The notes below the pieces were generated by a model, which made no database searches, was not told the origin of the DNA, and saw only the letters and a program-made list of their open reading frames with translations. A stretch of 64,000 bases of DNA. Origin: Sphingomonas hankookensis (GTDB lineage Bacteria; Pseudomonadota; Alphaproteobacteria; Sphingomonadales; Sphingomonadaceae). The stretch is from NCBI RefSeq assembly GCF_028551275.1, contig NZ_CP117025.1, forward strand, positions 1,855,501 through 1,919,500, read 5' to 3'. Numbering within the stretch: position 1 is the first letter of the stretch; the number at the start of each line of letters is the position of its first letter. The translations under genes and the position numbers were made by a program. Positions 52,965 through 63,205 of this stretch are shown piece by piece.

Positions 52965-54686
52965 ATGACCCAGCCTTTCGACAAATCGCGGCTGCCCAGC
53001 CGCCACGTCTCCGTCGGCCCCGAACGCGCGCCGCATCGCAGCTATTATTACGCGATGGGGATCGCCGAAGAGGATATCGCCAAGCCGTTCGTCGCGCTCG
53101 CCTCGGCCGGCAACGACAGCGCGCCGTGCAACACGACGCTCGATTTTCAGGCCGACGCCGCACGCGAAGGCGTGGTGGCAGGCGGCGGCATGCCGCGCCG
53201 CTTCAACACCATTACCGTGACCGACGGCATCGCCATGGGCCATCAGGGGATGAAATCCTCGCTGGTCAGCCGCGAAGTCATCGCCGATTCGGTCGAACTG
53301 TCCGTGCGCGGCCATTGCTACGACGCGCTGGTCGGCTTTGCCGGCTGCGACAAATCGCTGCCCGGCATGATGATGGCGATGCTGCGCCTGAACGTGCCGT
53401 CGATCTTCGTCTATGGCGGATCGATCCTGCCCGGCCGGTTCGAGGATCGCGACGTCACCGTCGTCGACGTGTTCGAAGCGGTCGGCCGCTACGCCGCCGG
53501 CACCTGCCCGCTGCACGACCTGACCGCCTTGGAAAAGGTCGCCTGTCCGGGCCATGGCGCCTGCGGGGGCCAGTTCACCGCCAACACCATGGCGTGCGTC
53601 GGCGAAGCCATCGGCCTGTCGCTGCCCAATTCGAACATGGTGCCCGCTCCTTATCGCAGCCGGGAGGAGATCGCGATCGCGGCCGGCAAGGAGGTGATGG
53701 AGCTGGTCCGCCTTAACCTGCGTCCGCGCGATATTGCGACGCGTGCCGCCTTCATCAATGCCGCGCGCGTCGTGGCGGCGACCGGCGGCTCGACCAACGC
53801 CGCACTCCACCTGCCGGCGATGGCGTCGGAAGCCGGGATCGACTTCGACCTGTTCGACGTCGCGGAGGCTTTCAAATCAACGCCTTACGTCGCAGACCTC
53901 AAGCCCGGCGGTAAGTATGTCGCCAAGGACATGTACGAAGCCGGCGGCGTCTACATGCTGATGAAGACGATGCTGGCGAACGATCTGCTCGACGGCAGCT
54001 GCATGACCGTCACCGGCAAGACGCTGGGCGAGAATATCGACGAAGTGACGTGGAACCCCGACCAGAAGGTCATCTACGACGTCAAGACGCCGATCACCCC
54101 GACCGGCGGCGTCGTCGGCCTACGCGGGACGCTCGCCCCCGATGGCGCGATCGTCAAAGTTGCCGGCATGAAGCGCCTGCAGTTCACCGGCACCGCCCGC
54201 GTGTTCGATTGCGAGGAGGACGCCTTCGCCGCGGTCGAGGCACGGAACATCACCGAAGGTTCGGTCGTCGTCATCCGCTATGAAGGGCCGAAGGGCGGCC
54301 CAGGCATGCGCGAGATGCTGTCGACCACCGCCGCGCTCTACGGCCTCGGCATGGGCGAAAGCGTCGCGCTGATCACCGATGGGCGCTTCTCGGGCGCTAC
54401 GCGCGGCTTCTGCATCGGCCATGTCGGTCCCGAAGCGGCCGAAGGCGGCCCGATCGCGCTGGTCGAGGATGGCGACATCATCACCATCGACGCCGATGCC
54501 GGCACCATCGATCTCGACGTCGCGCCCGATGTGCTGGCCGATCGTCGCGCCCGGTGGCAGCCGCGCGTCAACGACTATCAGTCGGGCGCGCTGTGGCGCT
54601 ACTCGACCACGGTCGGCCCAGCCTATCAGGGCGCGGTGACCCATCCGGGTGCCAAGGCCGAGCGGCACGTCTACGCCGATATCTGA
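52965..54686 (+). CDS. ilvD: dihydroxy-acid dehydratase
   Basis: IlvD dehydrates dihydroxy-isovalerate and -methylvalerate in branched-chain amino-acid and pantothenate synthesis. The 573-residue Fe-S enzyme has cluster cysteines in [27 protein letters not shown] and [16 protein letters not shown], then [35 protein letters not shown] and [14 protein letters not shown]. The length is standard. It starts nine bases after the amidohydrolase gene. A palindromic repeat lies just after its stop. Confidence 0.98.
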   Translation: MTQPFDKSRLPSRHVSVGPERAPHRSYYYAMGIAEEDIAKPFVALASAGNDSAPCNTTLDFQADAAREGVVAGGGMPRRFNTITVTDGIAMGHQGMKSSLVSREVIADSVELSVRGHCYDALVGFAGCDKSLPGMMMAMLRLNVPSIFVYGGSILPGRFEDRDVTVVDVFEAVGRYAAGTCPLHDLTALEKVACPGHGACGGQFTANTMACVGEAIGLSLPNSNMVPAPYRSREEIAIAAGKEVMELVRLNLRPRDIATRAAFINAARVVAATGGSTNAALHLPAMASEAGIDFDLFDVAEAFKSTPYVADLKPGGKYVAKDMYEAGGVYMLMKTMLANDLLDGSCMTVTGKTLGENIDEVTWNPDQKVIYDVKTPITPTGGVVGLRGTLAPDGAIVKVAGMKRLQFTGTARVFDCEEDAFAAVEARNITEGSVVVIRYEGPKGGPGMREMLSTTAALYGLGMGESVALITDGRFSGATRGFCIGHVGPEAAEGGPIALVEDGDIITIDADAGTIDLDVAPDVLADRRARWQPRVNDYQSGALWRYSTTVGPAYQGAVTHPGAKAERHVYADI

Positions 54687-54694
54687 GGGTTGAG

Positions 54695-54720
54695 CGTATC
54701 CCCGCCTATGCGGGGATACG
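54695..54720. repeat. perfect palindromic repeat after ilvD
   Basis: CGTATCCCCGC (54695-54705) pairs perfectly with GCGGGGATACG (54710-54720) around the loop CTAT, beginning nine bases after the ilvD stop. It shares ATCCCCGCCT with the element at 25844-25866. No T run follows, so termination would be weak. This type of element reads as RIPAYAGI or RIPAQAGI in a spurious frame. Confidence 0.75.
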
Positions 54721-54750
54721 GTTTGCAGTTGCCTGTGGTATCGCTCCGGG

Positions 54751-55149
54751 ATGACCGGATTCGACCGCCGCCCCGTCCTTCTTGCCCTCCTGATTTTGGC
54801 CGGATGCGATCCGAAGCCCGACCCGGCGGTCCTCGCCAATATCGAGGCGGAGCAGCGCGCCGCTGCCGATGACGCCGGCCGGATCGAATGTGCCGCCGAC
54901 CCTGCGGCACCGCTGGCGGCGGACTGCACCATCGAACGGACCGCCGATCGGGACGGCACGCTGCTGACCCTGCGCCAGCCCGACGGCGGCTTCCACCGGC
55001 TGCGCATTGCCGGTGACGGACGCGGCGTGGTCGCGGCGGACGGGTCCGAGGCGGCGAAGGTCACGGTCGTCGGTGACAACCGGATCGAAGTTGCCATCGG
55101 CAGCGCCCGCTATCGCCTGCCCGCGACGGTCGGGCCGGTCGCCCGATGA
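54751..55149 (+). CDS. small lipoprotein of unknown function
   Basis: The 132-residue product has a lipoprotein signal with lipobox LAGC (Cys at residue 19) followed by DPKPDP. The mature region includes RIECAADPAAPLAADCTIER, with two cysteines that may pair, and beta-rich segments such as GTLLTLRQPDGGFHRLRIAG and KVTVVGDNRIEVAIGSARYR. I do not recognise the family. It overlaps nnr by four bases (ATGA), so it is likely co-expressed with it. Confidence 0.78.
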   Translation: MTGFDRRPVLLALLILAGCDPKPDPAVLANIEAEQRAAADDAGRIECAADPAAPLAADCTIERTADRDGTLLTLRQPDGGFHRLRIAGDGRGVVAADGSEAAKVTVVGDNRIEVAIGSARYRLPATVGPVAR

Positions 55150-56540
55150 GCCTGTTTCCGACGGACGCGCCGATCCTGCGAAGCGCCGACATGCGCGCGG
55201 CGGAGGATGCCGCCTTCGCGTCCGGCATCGCCCAGGACGCCTTGATGGACCGCGCAGGGCTGGCCGTGGCGCGCGAAGTACGCCGACTGGCGCTGGGACG
55301 TTCTGTTCTGGTGCTCGCGGGCGGCGGTAACAATGGCGGTGATGCCTTTGTTTGTGCACGCTATTTGCGGCAATGGGGTATCGATGTCGCGGTCGCTGCC
55401 TTGCCCGGTCACACGGAAGGCGCCGCGGCCCGGATGCGTGCCGCATGGGGTGATGCCATCACGGATTTGACCGAGGCAACGCCGCGTCCGGTTGTCGTGG
55501 ACGGGCTGTTCGGCATCGGTCTGTCGCGCCCCCTGGCTCCCGACCTCGCCGGACAGCTGGCACGGCTGACTCGCGACACCTTCGTCATCGCGATCGATCT
55601 GCCGAGCGGGATCGATGCCGATGCGGGCCAGTCGTTCGACGGCGCGGCTCATGCCGATTGCACCATCGCGTTGGGCGCACTGAAGCCGGCGCACGTCACT
55701 GGCCCGGATGCCGCACGCATGGGCCACGTCCTGCTCGCCGATCTCGGTATCACGCTTCCCGACGCAGCGCGCACCATCGCCCGACCGGTCATCGCTCCGC
55801 CGGCGCGGGATGCCCATAAATACAGTCGGGGACTGGTGACGGTGCTGGCCGGGGCCATGCCGGGCGCGGCGCGGCTGGCGGCCCATGCCGCGCTGACGGC
55901 GGGGGCGGGTTATGTCATCCTTGCCGGCGACGATGCAGGGATCGGCGGGCCGGATGCACTGGTCCGCCGGCCGCTGGACGATCCGCACAGCCTGCTGGCC
56001 GACGAACGACTGGCCGCGGTGCTGGTCGGCCCCGGGCTGGGGCGGGGCGATGCTGCCGGTCGGCTGATCGACGCAGCGCTCGCCTGCGTCGCGCCGCTGG
56101 TCATCGATGGCGATGCCATCTCGCTGCTGGGCGAAGCAGGCGTCGAGCGCATCGCCACCCGATCCGCACCGACCTTCCTGACCCCGCATGGCGGCGAGTT
56201 CGACCGCATGTTCGGCAACGGTAACGGCAACAAGATCGACCGGACGGCCCAAGCTGCGCTACAGGCGCGCGCCACCATCGTCCACAAAGGCCCCGATACC
56301 GTGATCGCTTCCCCCGACGGCACCGTCACCGTCTCTCCGCATGCGCTGTCCTGGCTGTCGACTGCCGGCACAGGCGACGTGCTTGCCGGCATCCTCGCCG
56401 CGCGGCTGCGGTCCGGCGGCGATCGGGCGGCGGCGGAGGCGGTGTGGCTGCACAGTCGCGCCGCGCGGCTCGCCGGTCCGGCGTTCGTAGCGGACACGCT
56501 GGTCGACCATCTCGGACAGGCGATCGCCGAATGTCGCTGA
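55146..56540 (+). CDS. nnr: bifunctional NAD(P)H-hydrate epimerase / ADP-dependent dehydratase
   Basis: Nnr repairs hydrated NAD(P)H: the N-terminal YjeF domain (about 1-205) epimerises and the C-terminal YjeF_C kinase-like domain dehydrates with ADP. The 464-residue product shows AEDAAFASGIAQDALMDRAG, VLAGGGNNGGDAFVCARYL and VIAIDLPSGIDADAG in the first half, and HKYSRGLVTVLAGAMPGAAR, VLVGPGLGRGDAAG, TPHGGEFDRMFG and STAGTGDVLAGILAARL in the second. Length and order are standard for the fusion. Confidence 0.96.
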   Translation: MSLFPTDAPILRSADMRAAEDAAFASGIAQDALMDRAGLAVAREVRRLALGRSVLVLAGGGNNGGDAFVCARYLRQWGIDVAVAALPGHTEGAAARMRAAWGDAITDLTEATPRPVVVDGLFGIGLSRPLAPDLAGQLARLTRDTFVIAIDLPSGIDADAGQSFDGAAHADCTIALGALKPAHVTGPDAARMGHVLLADLGITLPDAARTIARPVIAPPARDAHKYSRGLVTVLAGAMPGAARLAAHAALTAGAGYVILAGDDAGIGGPDALVRRPLDDPHSLLADERLAAVLVGPGLGRGDAAGRLIDAALACVAPLVIDGDAISLLGEAGVERIATRSAPTFLTPHGGEFDRMFGNGNGNKIDRTAQAALQARATIVHKGPDTVIASPDGTVTVSPHALSWLSTAGTGDVLAGILAARLRSGGDRAAAEAVWLHSRAARLAGPAFVADTLVDHLGQAIAECR

Positions 56541-57733
56541 TCGATGACGATGTGATCGTCCGCGTCGCCGCGCGGGGCGAAGGCGTGACCGGCGACGGCG
56601 TTCACGTCCCGCTCGCCGCGCCGGGCGACCGGCTGTTGCCCGACGGCTCGCTGCAATTCGGCCCGCATCATGCCGAACCGCCCTGCCGCCACTTTCCGGC
56701 GTGCGGCGGGTGCCAGCTTCAGCACCTCGACCTGGCGAGCGAGGCCGATTTCGTCGCCGACCGCGTGCGCGGGGCGCTGGCATCGCAATCGCTCGACGCC
56801 CCCGTCCGGCCGGCGATCCTGTCGGCACCGCAAACCCGCCGCCGCGCGACGCTCCATGCCGACCGGCGCGGCAAGCAGGTGACGCTCGGCTTCACCGAAA
56901 GTGGCAGTCACCGCATCGTTGATCTGCGCGAATGCCATGTCCTGCTGCCCGAACTCTTCGCCGCCGTAGCCCCGCTGCGCTGGCTGCTGGCGACCGCGCT
57001 CAAGGACCGGTCGCGCGCCGATGTTCATCTCGCGCGGGTGGATCAGGGCGTCGACGTCCTCATCATCGGCCAGATTGCCGAAGGGCTGGCCGCCGCCGAA
57101 GCGCTGACCGCCTTTGCACAGGACCAGCGGCTCGCCCGGCTGTCGATCGACGACGGCATGGGTGCGGAGGCGCGGTGGGAGCCGGAACCGGTCACGGTGA
57201 CGCTGGGCGGCGTGCCGGTGCCGTTCCCGCCGGGCAGTTTCCTGCAGGCGACCGGCGATGGCGAGGCCGCGCTGATCGCGGCGGTCGACGAAGCGGTTGC
57301 CGGCGCGGCCATCGTCGCCGACCTGTTCGCCGGGCTAGGCACCTTCACCCTGTCGCGTGGTGTCAACATCCGCACCTATGCGGGGGAGGCGGGAAGGGAG
57401 GCTATCATGGCGCTGAAGCTCGCCGCCGCCCGCGCGGGCCGCCCGGTCGTCGCCGACCATCGCGACCTGTTCCGCCGCCCGCTGACCGCCACCGAACTCG
57501 ACCGGTTCGACGCGGTGATCCTCGACCCGCCGCGCGCCGGCGCCCGCGAACAGGCGGCGGCACTGGCCGATAGCAAGGCGCCGGTCATCGCCTATGTTTC
57601 GTGCAATCCCAGCAGCTTCGCGCGTGATGCTAAGACGTTGGTACAAGCCGGCTACCGCATCGACTGGGTCCAGCCGGTCGGGCAGTTCCGCTGGTCGACC
57701 CATGTCGAACTGGTCGCGCGACTGGTCCGCTGA
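56531..57733 (+). CDS. Fe-S RNA uracil-C5 methyltransferase (TrmA/RlmD family)
   Basis: Enzymes of this family methylate uracil C5 in rRNA or tRNA with SAM. The 400-residue product has a cysteine set for a 4Fe-4S cluster in PPCRHFPACGGCQLQHL (with a further Cys in RECHVL), the Rossmann motif VADLFAGLGTFTLSR, DAVILDPPRAGAREQA and the catalytic nucleophile segment YVSCNPSSFARD. The RNA target (23S U1939, U747 or tRNA) cannot be told apart here. The ATG lies ten bases inside the end of nnr. Confidence 0.92.
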   Translation: MSLIDDDVIVRVAARGEGVTGDGVHVPLAAPGDRLLPDGSLQFGPHHAEPPCRHFPACGGCQLQHLDLASEADFVADRVRGALASQSLDAPVRPAILSAPQTRRRATLHADRRGKQVTLGFTESGSHRIVDLRECHVLLPELFAAVAPLRWLLATALKDRSRADVHLARVDQGVDVLIIGQIAEGLAAAEALTAFAQDQRLARLSIDDGMGAEARWEPEPVTVTLGGVPVPFPPGSFLQATGDGEAALIAAVDEAVAGAAIVADLFAGLGTFTLSRGVNIRTYAGEAGREAIMALKLAAARAGRPVVADHRDLFRRPLTATELDRFDAVILDPPRAGAREQAAALADSKAPVIAYVSCNPSSFARDAKTLVQAGYRIDWVQPVGQFRWSTHVELVARLVR

Positions 57734-57806
57734 CTTTCCTACACGCCACCGATCTGCCATTCAGGGTCGGCGGCGGGGCAGGGCAAGACCGGGCATGGCA
57801 CGAAAA

Positions 57807-57835
57807 GCGCACGAGTGTGAACTTAGTGAACTTTG
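57807..57835 (+). repeat. dispersed repeat, copy 2, with tandem GTGAACTT dimer
   Basis: Identical over 29 bases to 6481-6509, in the same orientation. It lies between convergent genes, 73 bases after the RNA methyltransferase stop and four bases beyond the truA stop. The core GTGAACTTAGTGAACTTTG is again a tandem dimer. No known element could be named. Confidence 0.85.
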
Positions 57836-57839
57836 ACGC

Positions 57840-58583
57840 TCAGCCGGGGTACTCAGCCCCCACGAAATACAGCCCGTCCGGCGGCGCGTTCAGCCACAGC
57901 GCCGACCGGTCGCGCGCCGCGAGGATATCGGCCAGATCGTCCGGCGTCCGCTTGCCTTGACCCACCATGGCAAGGCAGCCGACCATCGAGCGGACCTGAT
58001 GATGCAGGAATGACCGCGCGGCGGCATGGATGCGCATCCGGTCGCCATCGCGCTCCACCGCCAACCGGTCGAGCGTCCGCAGCGGACTGTCCGCCTGGCA
58101 ATGTGCCGAGCGAAAGGTGGTGAAGTCGTGCCGCCCGACCAACCGTGCCGCGCCTTCCGCCATCGCCTCGGCATCCAGCGGCTGCGGCACCCGCCATGCC
58201 AGCCCCAGCTCATGGGTCAGCGGCGCGCGACGGCACGTGATGCGATAGACATAGGCTCGCCGCATGCAGGAAAAGCGTGCATGCCAGTCGTCGGGCACGA
58301 CTTCGCAGTCGAGGATCGCGACCGGATCTGGCCGCAGCCGGGCGTTCAGCGCCTCCATCAACCGGAACGGGTCGATCGCCTTCGCAACGTCGACATGCGC
58401 CCGCATCCCCGTCGCATGGACCCCGGCATCGGTACGCCCGGCGGCATGGACCGCCGCCTGCTCGCCGGTCACCTCGAACAGCGCGCGCTCGATCGATCCT
58501 TGCACGCTCGCCCCTTCGGACTGGCGCTGCCAGCCGACGAACGGCCGTCCGTCATATTCGACCGTCAGGGCGAACCGGGTCAT
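57840..58583 (-). CDS. truA: tRNA pseudouridine(38-40) synthase
   Basis: TruA makes pseudouridine at positions 38-40 of tRNA anticodon arms. The 247-residue product has [16 protein letters not shown], the catalytic Asp in [32 protein letters not shown] and [20 protein letters not shown]. The ATG at 58583 overlaps the fmt stop (ATGA). A longer open frame upstream runs over fmt in another frame and is not coding. Confidence 0.97.
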   Translation of the reverse strand: MTRFALTVEYDGRPFVGWQRQSEGASVQGSIERALFEVTGEQAAVHAAGRTDAGVHATGMRAHVDVAKAIDPFRLMEALNARLRPDPVAILDCEVVPDDWHARFSCMRRAYVYRITCRRAPLTHELGLAWRVPQPLDAEAMAEGAARLVGRHDFTTFRSAHCQADSPLRTLDRLAVERDGDRMRIHAAARSFLHHQVRSMVGCLAMVGQGKRTPDDLADILAARDRSALWLNAPPDGLYFVGAEYPG

Positions 58584-59488
58584 GCGACACGCGTGCCCTT
58601 CGGGATCGCAAAGCCGCGCAGCATTTCGTCCGCCGACGTCACGCCACGCCCGGCGCGCTGCACCAGTACCGGCACCAACACGCCGTCCGCACAGGCGATC
58701 TCCAGTCGGTCGCCGATCACGGTTCCCGGTTCGCCGCCGCCATCCGGCACGACCCGCGCCGACAGTATCTTGATCCGCTCGCCCTGCACTTCGAGGAACG
58801 CGCCGGGCGCCGGGTTGAACGCGCGCACCTGCCGCTCGGCATCGACCGCGTTGCCGTCGAAGCGCAGCCGCGCCTCGGCCTTGTCGATCTTGGCGGCATG
58901 GGTCACGCCCTCGCTCGCCTGTTCGACCGGCGGATAGGCGTCGGGGTCGGCGAGCACTTCCAGCATCAGCCGTGCGCCCATCGCGCTCAGCTCGATCGCC
59001 AGTTCGCCCGCCGTCTTGCCCGCGACCGGCGTCCGCCCTTCCAGCCGCACCGGCCCGGTATCCATCCCCGCCGCCATCTGCATGATGCCGACGCCGGTTT
59101 CGGCATCGCCGGCGAGGATCGCCCGCTGGATCGGCGCCGCCCCCCGCCAGCGCGGCAGCAGCGATCCATGGACGTTCAGACACCCGAGACGCGGCGCATC
59201 CAGCACCGCACGCGGCAACAGCAACCCATAGGCAGCGACCACCGCGACATCGGCATTCAGCGCGGCGAACTCGGCCTGCACCGCCGGATCGCGCAACGAC
59301 TCCGGCACCCGCACCGCGATCCCCAGCGATTCGGCCAGTTTGTGAACCGGGGAGGGGGTCAGCGCCTTGCCCCGCCCCGCACGACGCGGCGGCTGGCTGT
59401 ACGAAGCGACGACGTCATGCCCCGCATCGACCAGCGCCTGAAGGATTGGCACCGCAAATTCGGGCGTGCCCATGAAGATGATCCGCAT
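58580..59488 (-). CDS. fmt: methionyl-tRNA formyltransferase
   Basis: Fmt formylates initiator Met-tRNA with 10-formyl-THF. The 302-residue product has [60 protein letters not shown] (catalytic Asn-His region), [13 protein letters not shown] and the C-terminal OB-like domain with [10 protein letters not shown]. The start is ATG 59488. The peptide deformylase that later removes the formyl group is encoded 0.7 kb away on the other strand; recR lies between, divergent. Confidence 0.97.
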   Translation of the reverse strand: MRIIFMGTPEFAVPILQALVDAGHDVVASYSQPPRRAGRGKALTPSPVHKLAESLGIAVRVPESLRDPAVQAEFAALNADVAVVAAYGLLLPRAVLDAPRLGCLNVHGSLLPRWRGAAPIQRAILAGDAETGVGIMQMAAGMDTGPVRLEGRTPVAGKTAGELAIELSAMGARLMLEVLADPDAYPPVEQASEGVTHAAKIDKAEARLRFDGNAVDAERQVRAFNPAPGAFLEVQGERIKILSARVVPDGGGEPGTVIGDRLEIACADGVLVPVLVQRAGRGVTSADEMLRGFAIPKGTRVA

Positions 59489-59541
59489 GACGCCTCTCGA
59501 CACCGTGGCGTCCGTCCGCGCAACCCCCTATCTTGGGCCCG

Positions 59542-60138
59542 ATGGCCTCTCCCGAAATCGACGCGCTGACGCAGGCGCTCTCCCGCCTCCCCGGTCTAGG
59601 GCCCCGTTCGGCGCGCCGCGCGGTGCTGCATCTGGTCAAAAAGCGGGAGACGGCGCTCGACCCGCTGCTGACCGCGCTCGACCGGGTGGCGCGCAATCTG
59701 GCGACCTGTTCGACCTGCGGCAATGTCGACACGACCGACCCGTGCGGCATCTGCACCGACCCGCGCCGCGATGACCGGTCGCTGTGCGTGGTGGAGGAGG
59801 TCGCCGACCTTTGGGCGCTCGACCGCGCGCGACTGTTCCCCGGCCGCTTTCATGTGCTGGGCGGTCGGCTGTCGGCACTGGAAGGCGTCCGTCCCGACGA
59901 TCTCGCCATCGATTCGCTGGTCGGCCGCGTCGCGGCGGGCGGGATCGACGAAGTCGTCCTCGCGATGAACGCCACGCTGGAGGGGCAGACCACGGCCCAT
60001 TACATCGCCGAGCGGATCGAGAAATATCCGGTCCGCCTGACCCAGCTCGCCCATGGCCTGCCGGTCGGCGGCGAACTCGACTATCTCGACGAAGGCACGC
60101 TGGCACAGGCGCTCCGCGCACGACGCCCGGTCGCTTGA
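59542..60138 (+). CDS. recR: recombination mediator RecR
   Basis: RecR acts with RecF/RecO to load RecA onto gapped DNA. The 198-residue product has the helix-hairpin-helix [19 protein letters not shown], the zinc site [16 protein letters not shown], and a Toprim domain from [15 protein letters not shown] through [19 protein letters not shown] to [22 protein letters not shown] 59542 is used; a TTG at 59533 is possible. It is divergent from fmt and followed by def. Confidence 0.97.
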   Translation: MASPEIDALTQALSRLPGLGPRSARRAVLHLVKKRETALDPLLTALDRVARNLATCSTCGNVDTTDPCGICTDPRRDDRSLCVVEEVADLWALDRARLFPGRFHVLGGRLSALEGVRPDDLAIDSLVGRVAAGGIDEVVLAMNATLEGQTTAHYIAERIEKYPVRLTQLAHGLPVGGELDYLDEGTLAQALRARRPVA

Positions 60139-60169
60139 CGCCCCGGACTATGCTACATAGCTAGCCGCT

Positions 60170-60694
60170 ATGGCCATTCTTCCGATCATCGAAATCCCCG
60201 ACCCGCGCCTCCGCCTCGTCTCCGAACCCGTGGAGGGCGTGACGGACGAGGTAAAGACCCTCATCGCCGACATGTTCGACACGATGTACGACGCGCCGGG
60301 CATCGGTCTTGCCGCGATCCAGGTCGCCGTGCCGAAGCGCGTGCTGGTCATCGACCTGCAGGACGAGGAGGATGACGAGGGCAAGCCGGTCAAGGCGCCG
60401 CATGCCTTCGTCAATCCGGTGATCGAGGAAGTGTCGGAAGAGCTGTCGACCTATCAGGAAGGCTGCCTGTCGATCCCCGAACAATATGCCGATGTCGTCC
60501 GTCCCGCGCGCTGCCGCGTGACGTGGCTGGACGAAAAGGGCGACGCCCATGACCAATGGCTCGACGGGTTGATGGCGACCTGTCTCCAGCATGAAATGGA
60601 CCATTTGAACGGGGTACTGTTCATCGACCATCTCTCGCGGCTGAAGCGCGACATGGTCATCAAGAAGCTGAACAAGGCGCGCAAGGCGGCGTAA
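60170..60694 (+). CDS. def: peptide deformylase
   Basis: Def removes the N-formyl group from nascent proteins using Fe(II) or another metal. The 174-residue product has all three motifs: [14 protein letters not shown] (motif 1), [13 protein letters not shown] (motif 2, Cys ligand) and [14 protein letters not shown] (motif 3, HExxH). The length is standard for type 1B. It starts 31 bases after recR. Confidence 0.98.
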   Translation: MAILPIIEIPDPRLRLVSEPVEGVTDEVKTLIADMFDTMYDAPGIGLAAIQVAVPKRVLVIDLQDEEDDEGKPVKAPHAFVNPVIEEVSEELSTYQEGCLSIPEQYADVVRPARCRVTWLDEKGDAHDQWLDGLMATCLQHEMDHLNGVLFIDHLSRLKRDMVIKKLNKARKAA

Positions 60695-60774
60695 GCGACG
60701 AACCGAACCCCGTTCGCCTTGTCGGGCGGGCGGGGCGGGGGTAGGTTCCGGGTCCGTTCCTCCCGGAGTATCGC

Positions 60775-62181
60775 ATGGACCCGCTTGTCATCGTCATCGT
60801 CGCTGCCGTCCTGCTCGCGGGGCTGGCGATCGGCTGGCTGATGGGCAGCCGGCAGGTGCAGTCGCTGCGCGAGGAGCGCGACAAGCGCGAGGACGATTTC
60901 AAGCAGGCGATCGCCGACCTCGCTTTGGCCTCCGAACGCGCGAAGGAAGTACCGGCGCTGCGCGAGGAGCTGGCGGAAATCCGTGCCGACCGCGATGCGC
61001 TATTGCTCGACCATGCTGCGCTCAAGGCGAATGCCGCAGCGTTCGAGGAACGGCTGACCGAGTTCAAGGACGCGCGCGAGGCGATGGCCGCGCAGTTCCG
61101 CGAAACCGCGCATGTCATGCTGGAAGGCGCGCAGAAGCAGTTCCTGCAACGCGCCAACGAACGCTTCGCCCAGGCGGGCGACACCAACGAGATGAAGCTG
61201 AAGGCGTTGTTGGCCCCGGTCGAGGCGACGCTGAAGCGCTACGAAGCCAGCATGACCAAGGTCGAGGGCGAGCGGCAGGAAGCCTATGGCACGCTGAAGG
61301 GCCTGATGGACGCGATGCGCATCGGCCAGGAATCGGTCAAGAGCGAGGCGGCCAAGCTGGTCAACGCACTCCGTTCGGCGCCCAAGGCGCGGGGCCGCTG
61401 GGGCGAGCAGCAGTTGCGCAACGTGCTCGAAACCTGCGGCCTTGCCGAGCATACCGACTTCCAGATGGAGGTCTCGGTCGACCATGGCGACGGCCGCCTG
61501 CGTCCCGATGCCATCGTCAAGGTGCCTGGCGGCAAGAGCCTCGTGATCGATGCCAAGGTGTCGCTCAACGCCTATCAGGACGCGCATGGCGCGGTGGACG
61601 AGGTCGAGCGCGCCGGCTTCATGACCGCACACGTCGCGTCGATGAAAAATCACGTCAACGCGCTGGGTGCCAAGAGCTACCAGTCGCAGTTCGAGGATAC
61701 GCCCGATTATGTCGTCATGTTCGTGCCGGGCGAACATTTCCTTGCCGCCGCGCTCGAACATGATCCGGCGCTGTGGGACTATGCGTTCGACCGCCGGGTG
61801 CTGATCGCGACCCCGACCAACCTGATCGCCATCGCCCGTACCGTCGCGGCAGTGTGGCGGCAGGAAAAGCTCGCCGGCGAAGCGCGGCAGATCGGCCAGC
61901 TCGGCCGCGAACTCCACGCCCGCCTCGCCAAGATGGGCGAGCATGTCGCCAAGCTCGGCAAGAATCTGGAAGGCGCGAACACCGCCTATAACGCATTCGT
62001 CGGCAGCCTCGAATCGCAGGTGATGACGTCGGCCAAGCGGTTCGAGACGCTGAATATCGACACCGGCGGCAAGAGTATCGAGCCGCTGCCGGTCGTAGAG
62101 CAATCGCCGCGTCCGCTGACCAAGCTGGCGGTGGCTATCGCAGCGGCGGAGGAGAGTGCCGAGCTGGCTGTAGAGGAATGA
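60775..62181 (+). CDS. rmuC: DNA recombination protein RmuC
   Basis: RmuC is a membrane-anchored, nuclease-like protein that limits DNA inversion and rearrangement. The 468-residue product has an N-terminal membrane helix (VIVIVAAVLLAGLAIGWLMG), a coiled coil of about 130 residues, and the RmuC domain with ARGRWGEQQLRNVLETCGL, LRPDAIVKVPGGKSLVIDAK, SLNAYQDA and RVLIATPTNLIAIARTVA. Cysteine-free acidic tail at the end. It closes the recR-def-rmuC run and is convergent with the ureohydrolase gene. Confidence 0.96.
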   Translation: MDPLVIVIVAAVLLAGLAIGWLMGSRQVQSLREERDKREDDFKQAIADLALASERAKEVPALREELAEIRADRDALLLDHAALKANAAAFEERLTEFKDAREAMAAQFRETAHVMLEGAQKQFLQRANERFAQAGDTNEMKLKALLAPVEATLKRYEASMTKVEGERQEAYGTLKGLMDAMRIGQESVKSEAAKLVNALRSAPKARGRWGEQQLRNVLETCGLAEHTDFQMEVSVDHGDGRLRPDAIVKVPGGKSLVIDAKVSLNAYQDAHGAVDEVERAGFMTAHVASMKNHVNALGAKSYQSQFEDTPDYVVMFVPGEHFLAAALEHDPALWDYAFDRRVLIATPTNLIAIARTVAAVWRQEKLAGEARQIGQLGRELHARLAKMGEHVAKLGKNLEGANTAYNAFVGSLESQVMTSAKRFETLNIDTGGKSIEPLPVVEQSPRPLTKLAVAIAAAEESAELAVEE

Positions 62182-62199
62182 GATTTCTTCCTGCCGTTA

Positions 62200-62218
62200 C
62201 CCCGGCTCAAGGCCGGGG
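62200..62218. repeat. palindromic repeat at a convergent gene boundary
   Basis: CCCCGGC (62200-62206) pairs with GCCGGGG (62212-62218) around TCAAG. The loop is the reverse complement of that at 32344-32360. It lies between rmuC and the convergent ureohydrolase gene and could terminate either, although no T run follows. Confidence 0.65.
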
Positions 62219-62257
62219 AGACGATGACGCTGCGGGCAGCGGGTCATCTCGACCGTC

Positions 62258-63175
62258 TTACGCCCCCAAAACCAGTCCCATCGTCACCGCCACGATCCGC
62301 GCGGCCATCGCCGCACACAATCGATGCGGATCGTCGCGCGCCGGCACATATTCCGCCAGGACCAGCCCCGCGATCTCGCCCCTCTCGGCAAGTGCCGTCA
62401 GCAGCAGCACGACCTCCTCGTAGCGTAACCCGCCCGGCGTCGGCATCGCCACCGCCGGGAACACCGCCGGATCGATCCCGTCGCAGTCGATCGACACCAG
62501 ATACCGCCCGCCCGCCGGCACCTGATCGATCGCGGCGTCGATCCCGCCCCGGATCAGGTCATAGGCGGTAACGATCCGGCTGCCCCAGCCACGTGCATCC
62601 TCGATCTGCCACGCGCCACCGCTGCCCAGCCCGCGCACCCCGACCTGCACCATGCCCGTGACATGCGGCATCTCCGCCAGCCGCCGCATCGGCGAGCCAT
62701 AGCCGAGCGGCTCGCCCCGGATATCGTCGCCCCAATCGACATGCGCGTCGATCTGCACAACGGTCAGCGGCCCATGATCGGCGAAGGCGCTAGCGAACGG
62801 GATCGGCACCGAATCATCGCCGCCCAGCAGGATCGGCACCGCACCGGCGTTCAGCACAGTCCGCGTCGTCGCCTCGATCCGCTCGCGATTGCCGGCCGCA
62901 TCCTGCGGCCGCGTATCGACATCGCCGACATCCACCACCCCCCGCGCGTCATTCGGATCGGGGAAAGGCGTGAAGCCGAGGTCGAAATCGATCTGCGACA
63001 ATTGCCGCGCGAACCCCAGCGACGCCGCACGGACCGCCGCCGGTGCCTCGGCCGAATGGCTCGGTTCGCCATCATCATAGGGCGTCGCCTCGCTCGCGCC
63101 GAACAGCACGATGCTGGGCTGGTCCAGCGCATCGATATCGGCGGCGGGCAGGGCGGCGAAGGTCGGGCGGGTCAT
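62258..63175 (-). CDS. ureohydrolase (agmatinase/arginase family) protein
   Basis: The 305-residue product has the family fold with NAGAVPILLGGDDSVPIPFA, VVQIDAHVDWGDD and YLVSIDCDGIDPAVFPAVAM, the last leading to PTPGGLRYEE. The manganese ligands in DAHVD and DCDGID are present, but the first motif reads GGDDS instead of GGDHS, replacing a His ligand by Asp. It therefore may use a different guanidino substrate or metal. Agmatinase activity cannot be assumed. It lies 30 bases downstream of the TrmH-type gene on the same strand. Confidence 0.85.
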   Translation of the reverse strand: MTRPTFAALPAADIDALDQPSIVLFGASEATPYDDGEPSHSAEAPAAVRAASLGFARQLSQIDFDLGFTPFPDPNDARGVVDVGDVDTRPQDAAGNRERIEATTRTVLNAGAVPILLGGDDSVPIPFASAFADHGPLTVVQIDAHVDWGDDIRGEPLGYGSPMRRLAEMPHVTGMVQVGVRGLGSGGAWQIEDARGWGSRIVTAYDLIRGGIDAAIDQVPAGGRYLVSIDCDGIDPAVFPAVAMPTPGGLRYEEVVLLLTALAERGEIAGLVLAEYVPARDDPHRLCAAMAARIVAVTMGLVLGA

Positions 63176-63205
63176 CCCCTCTCAATCCCTCGCGACGCGG
63201 AAGGT

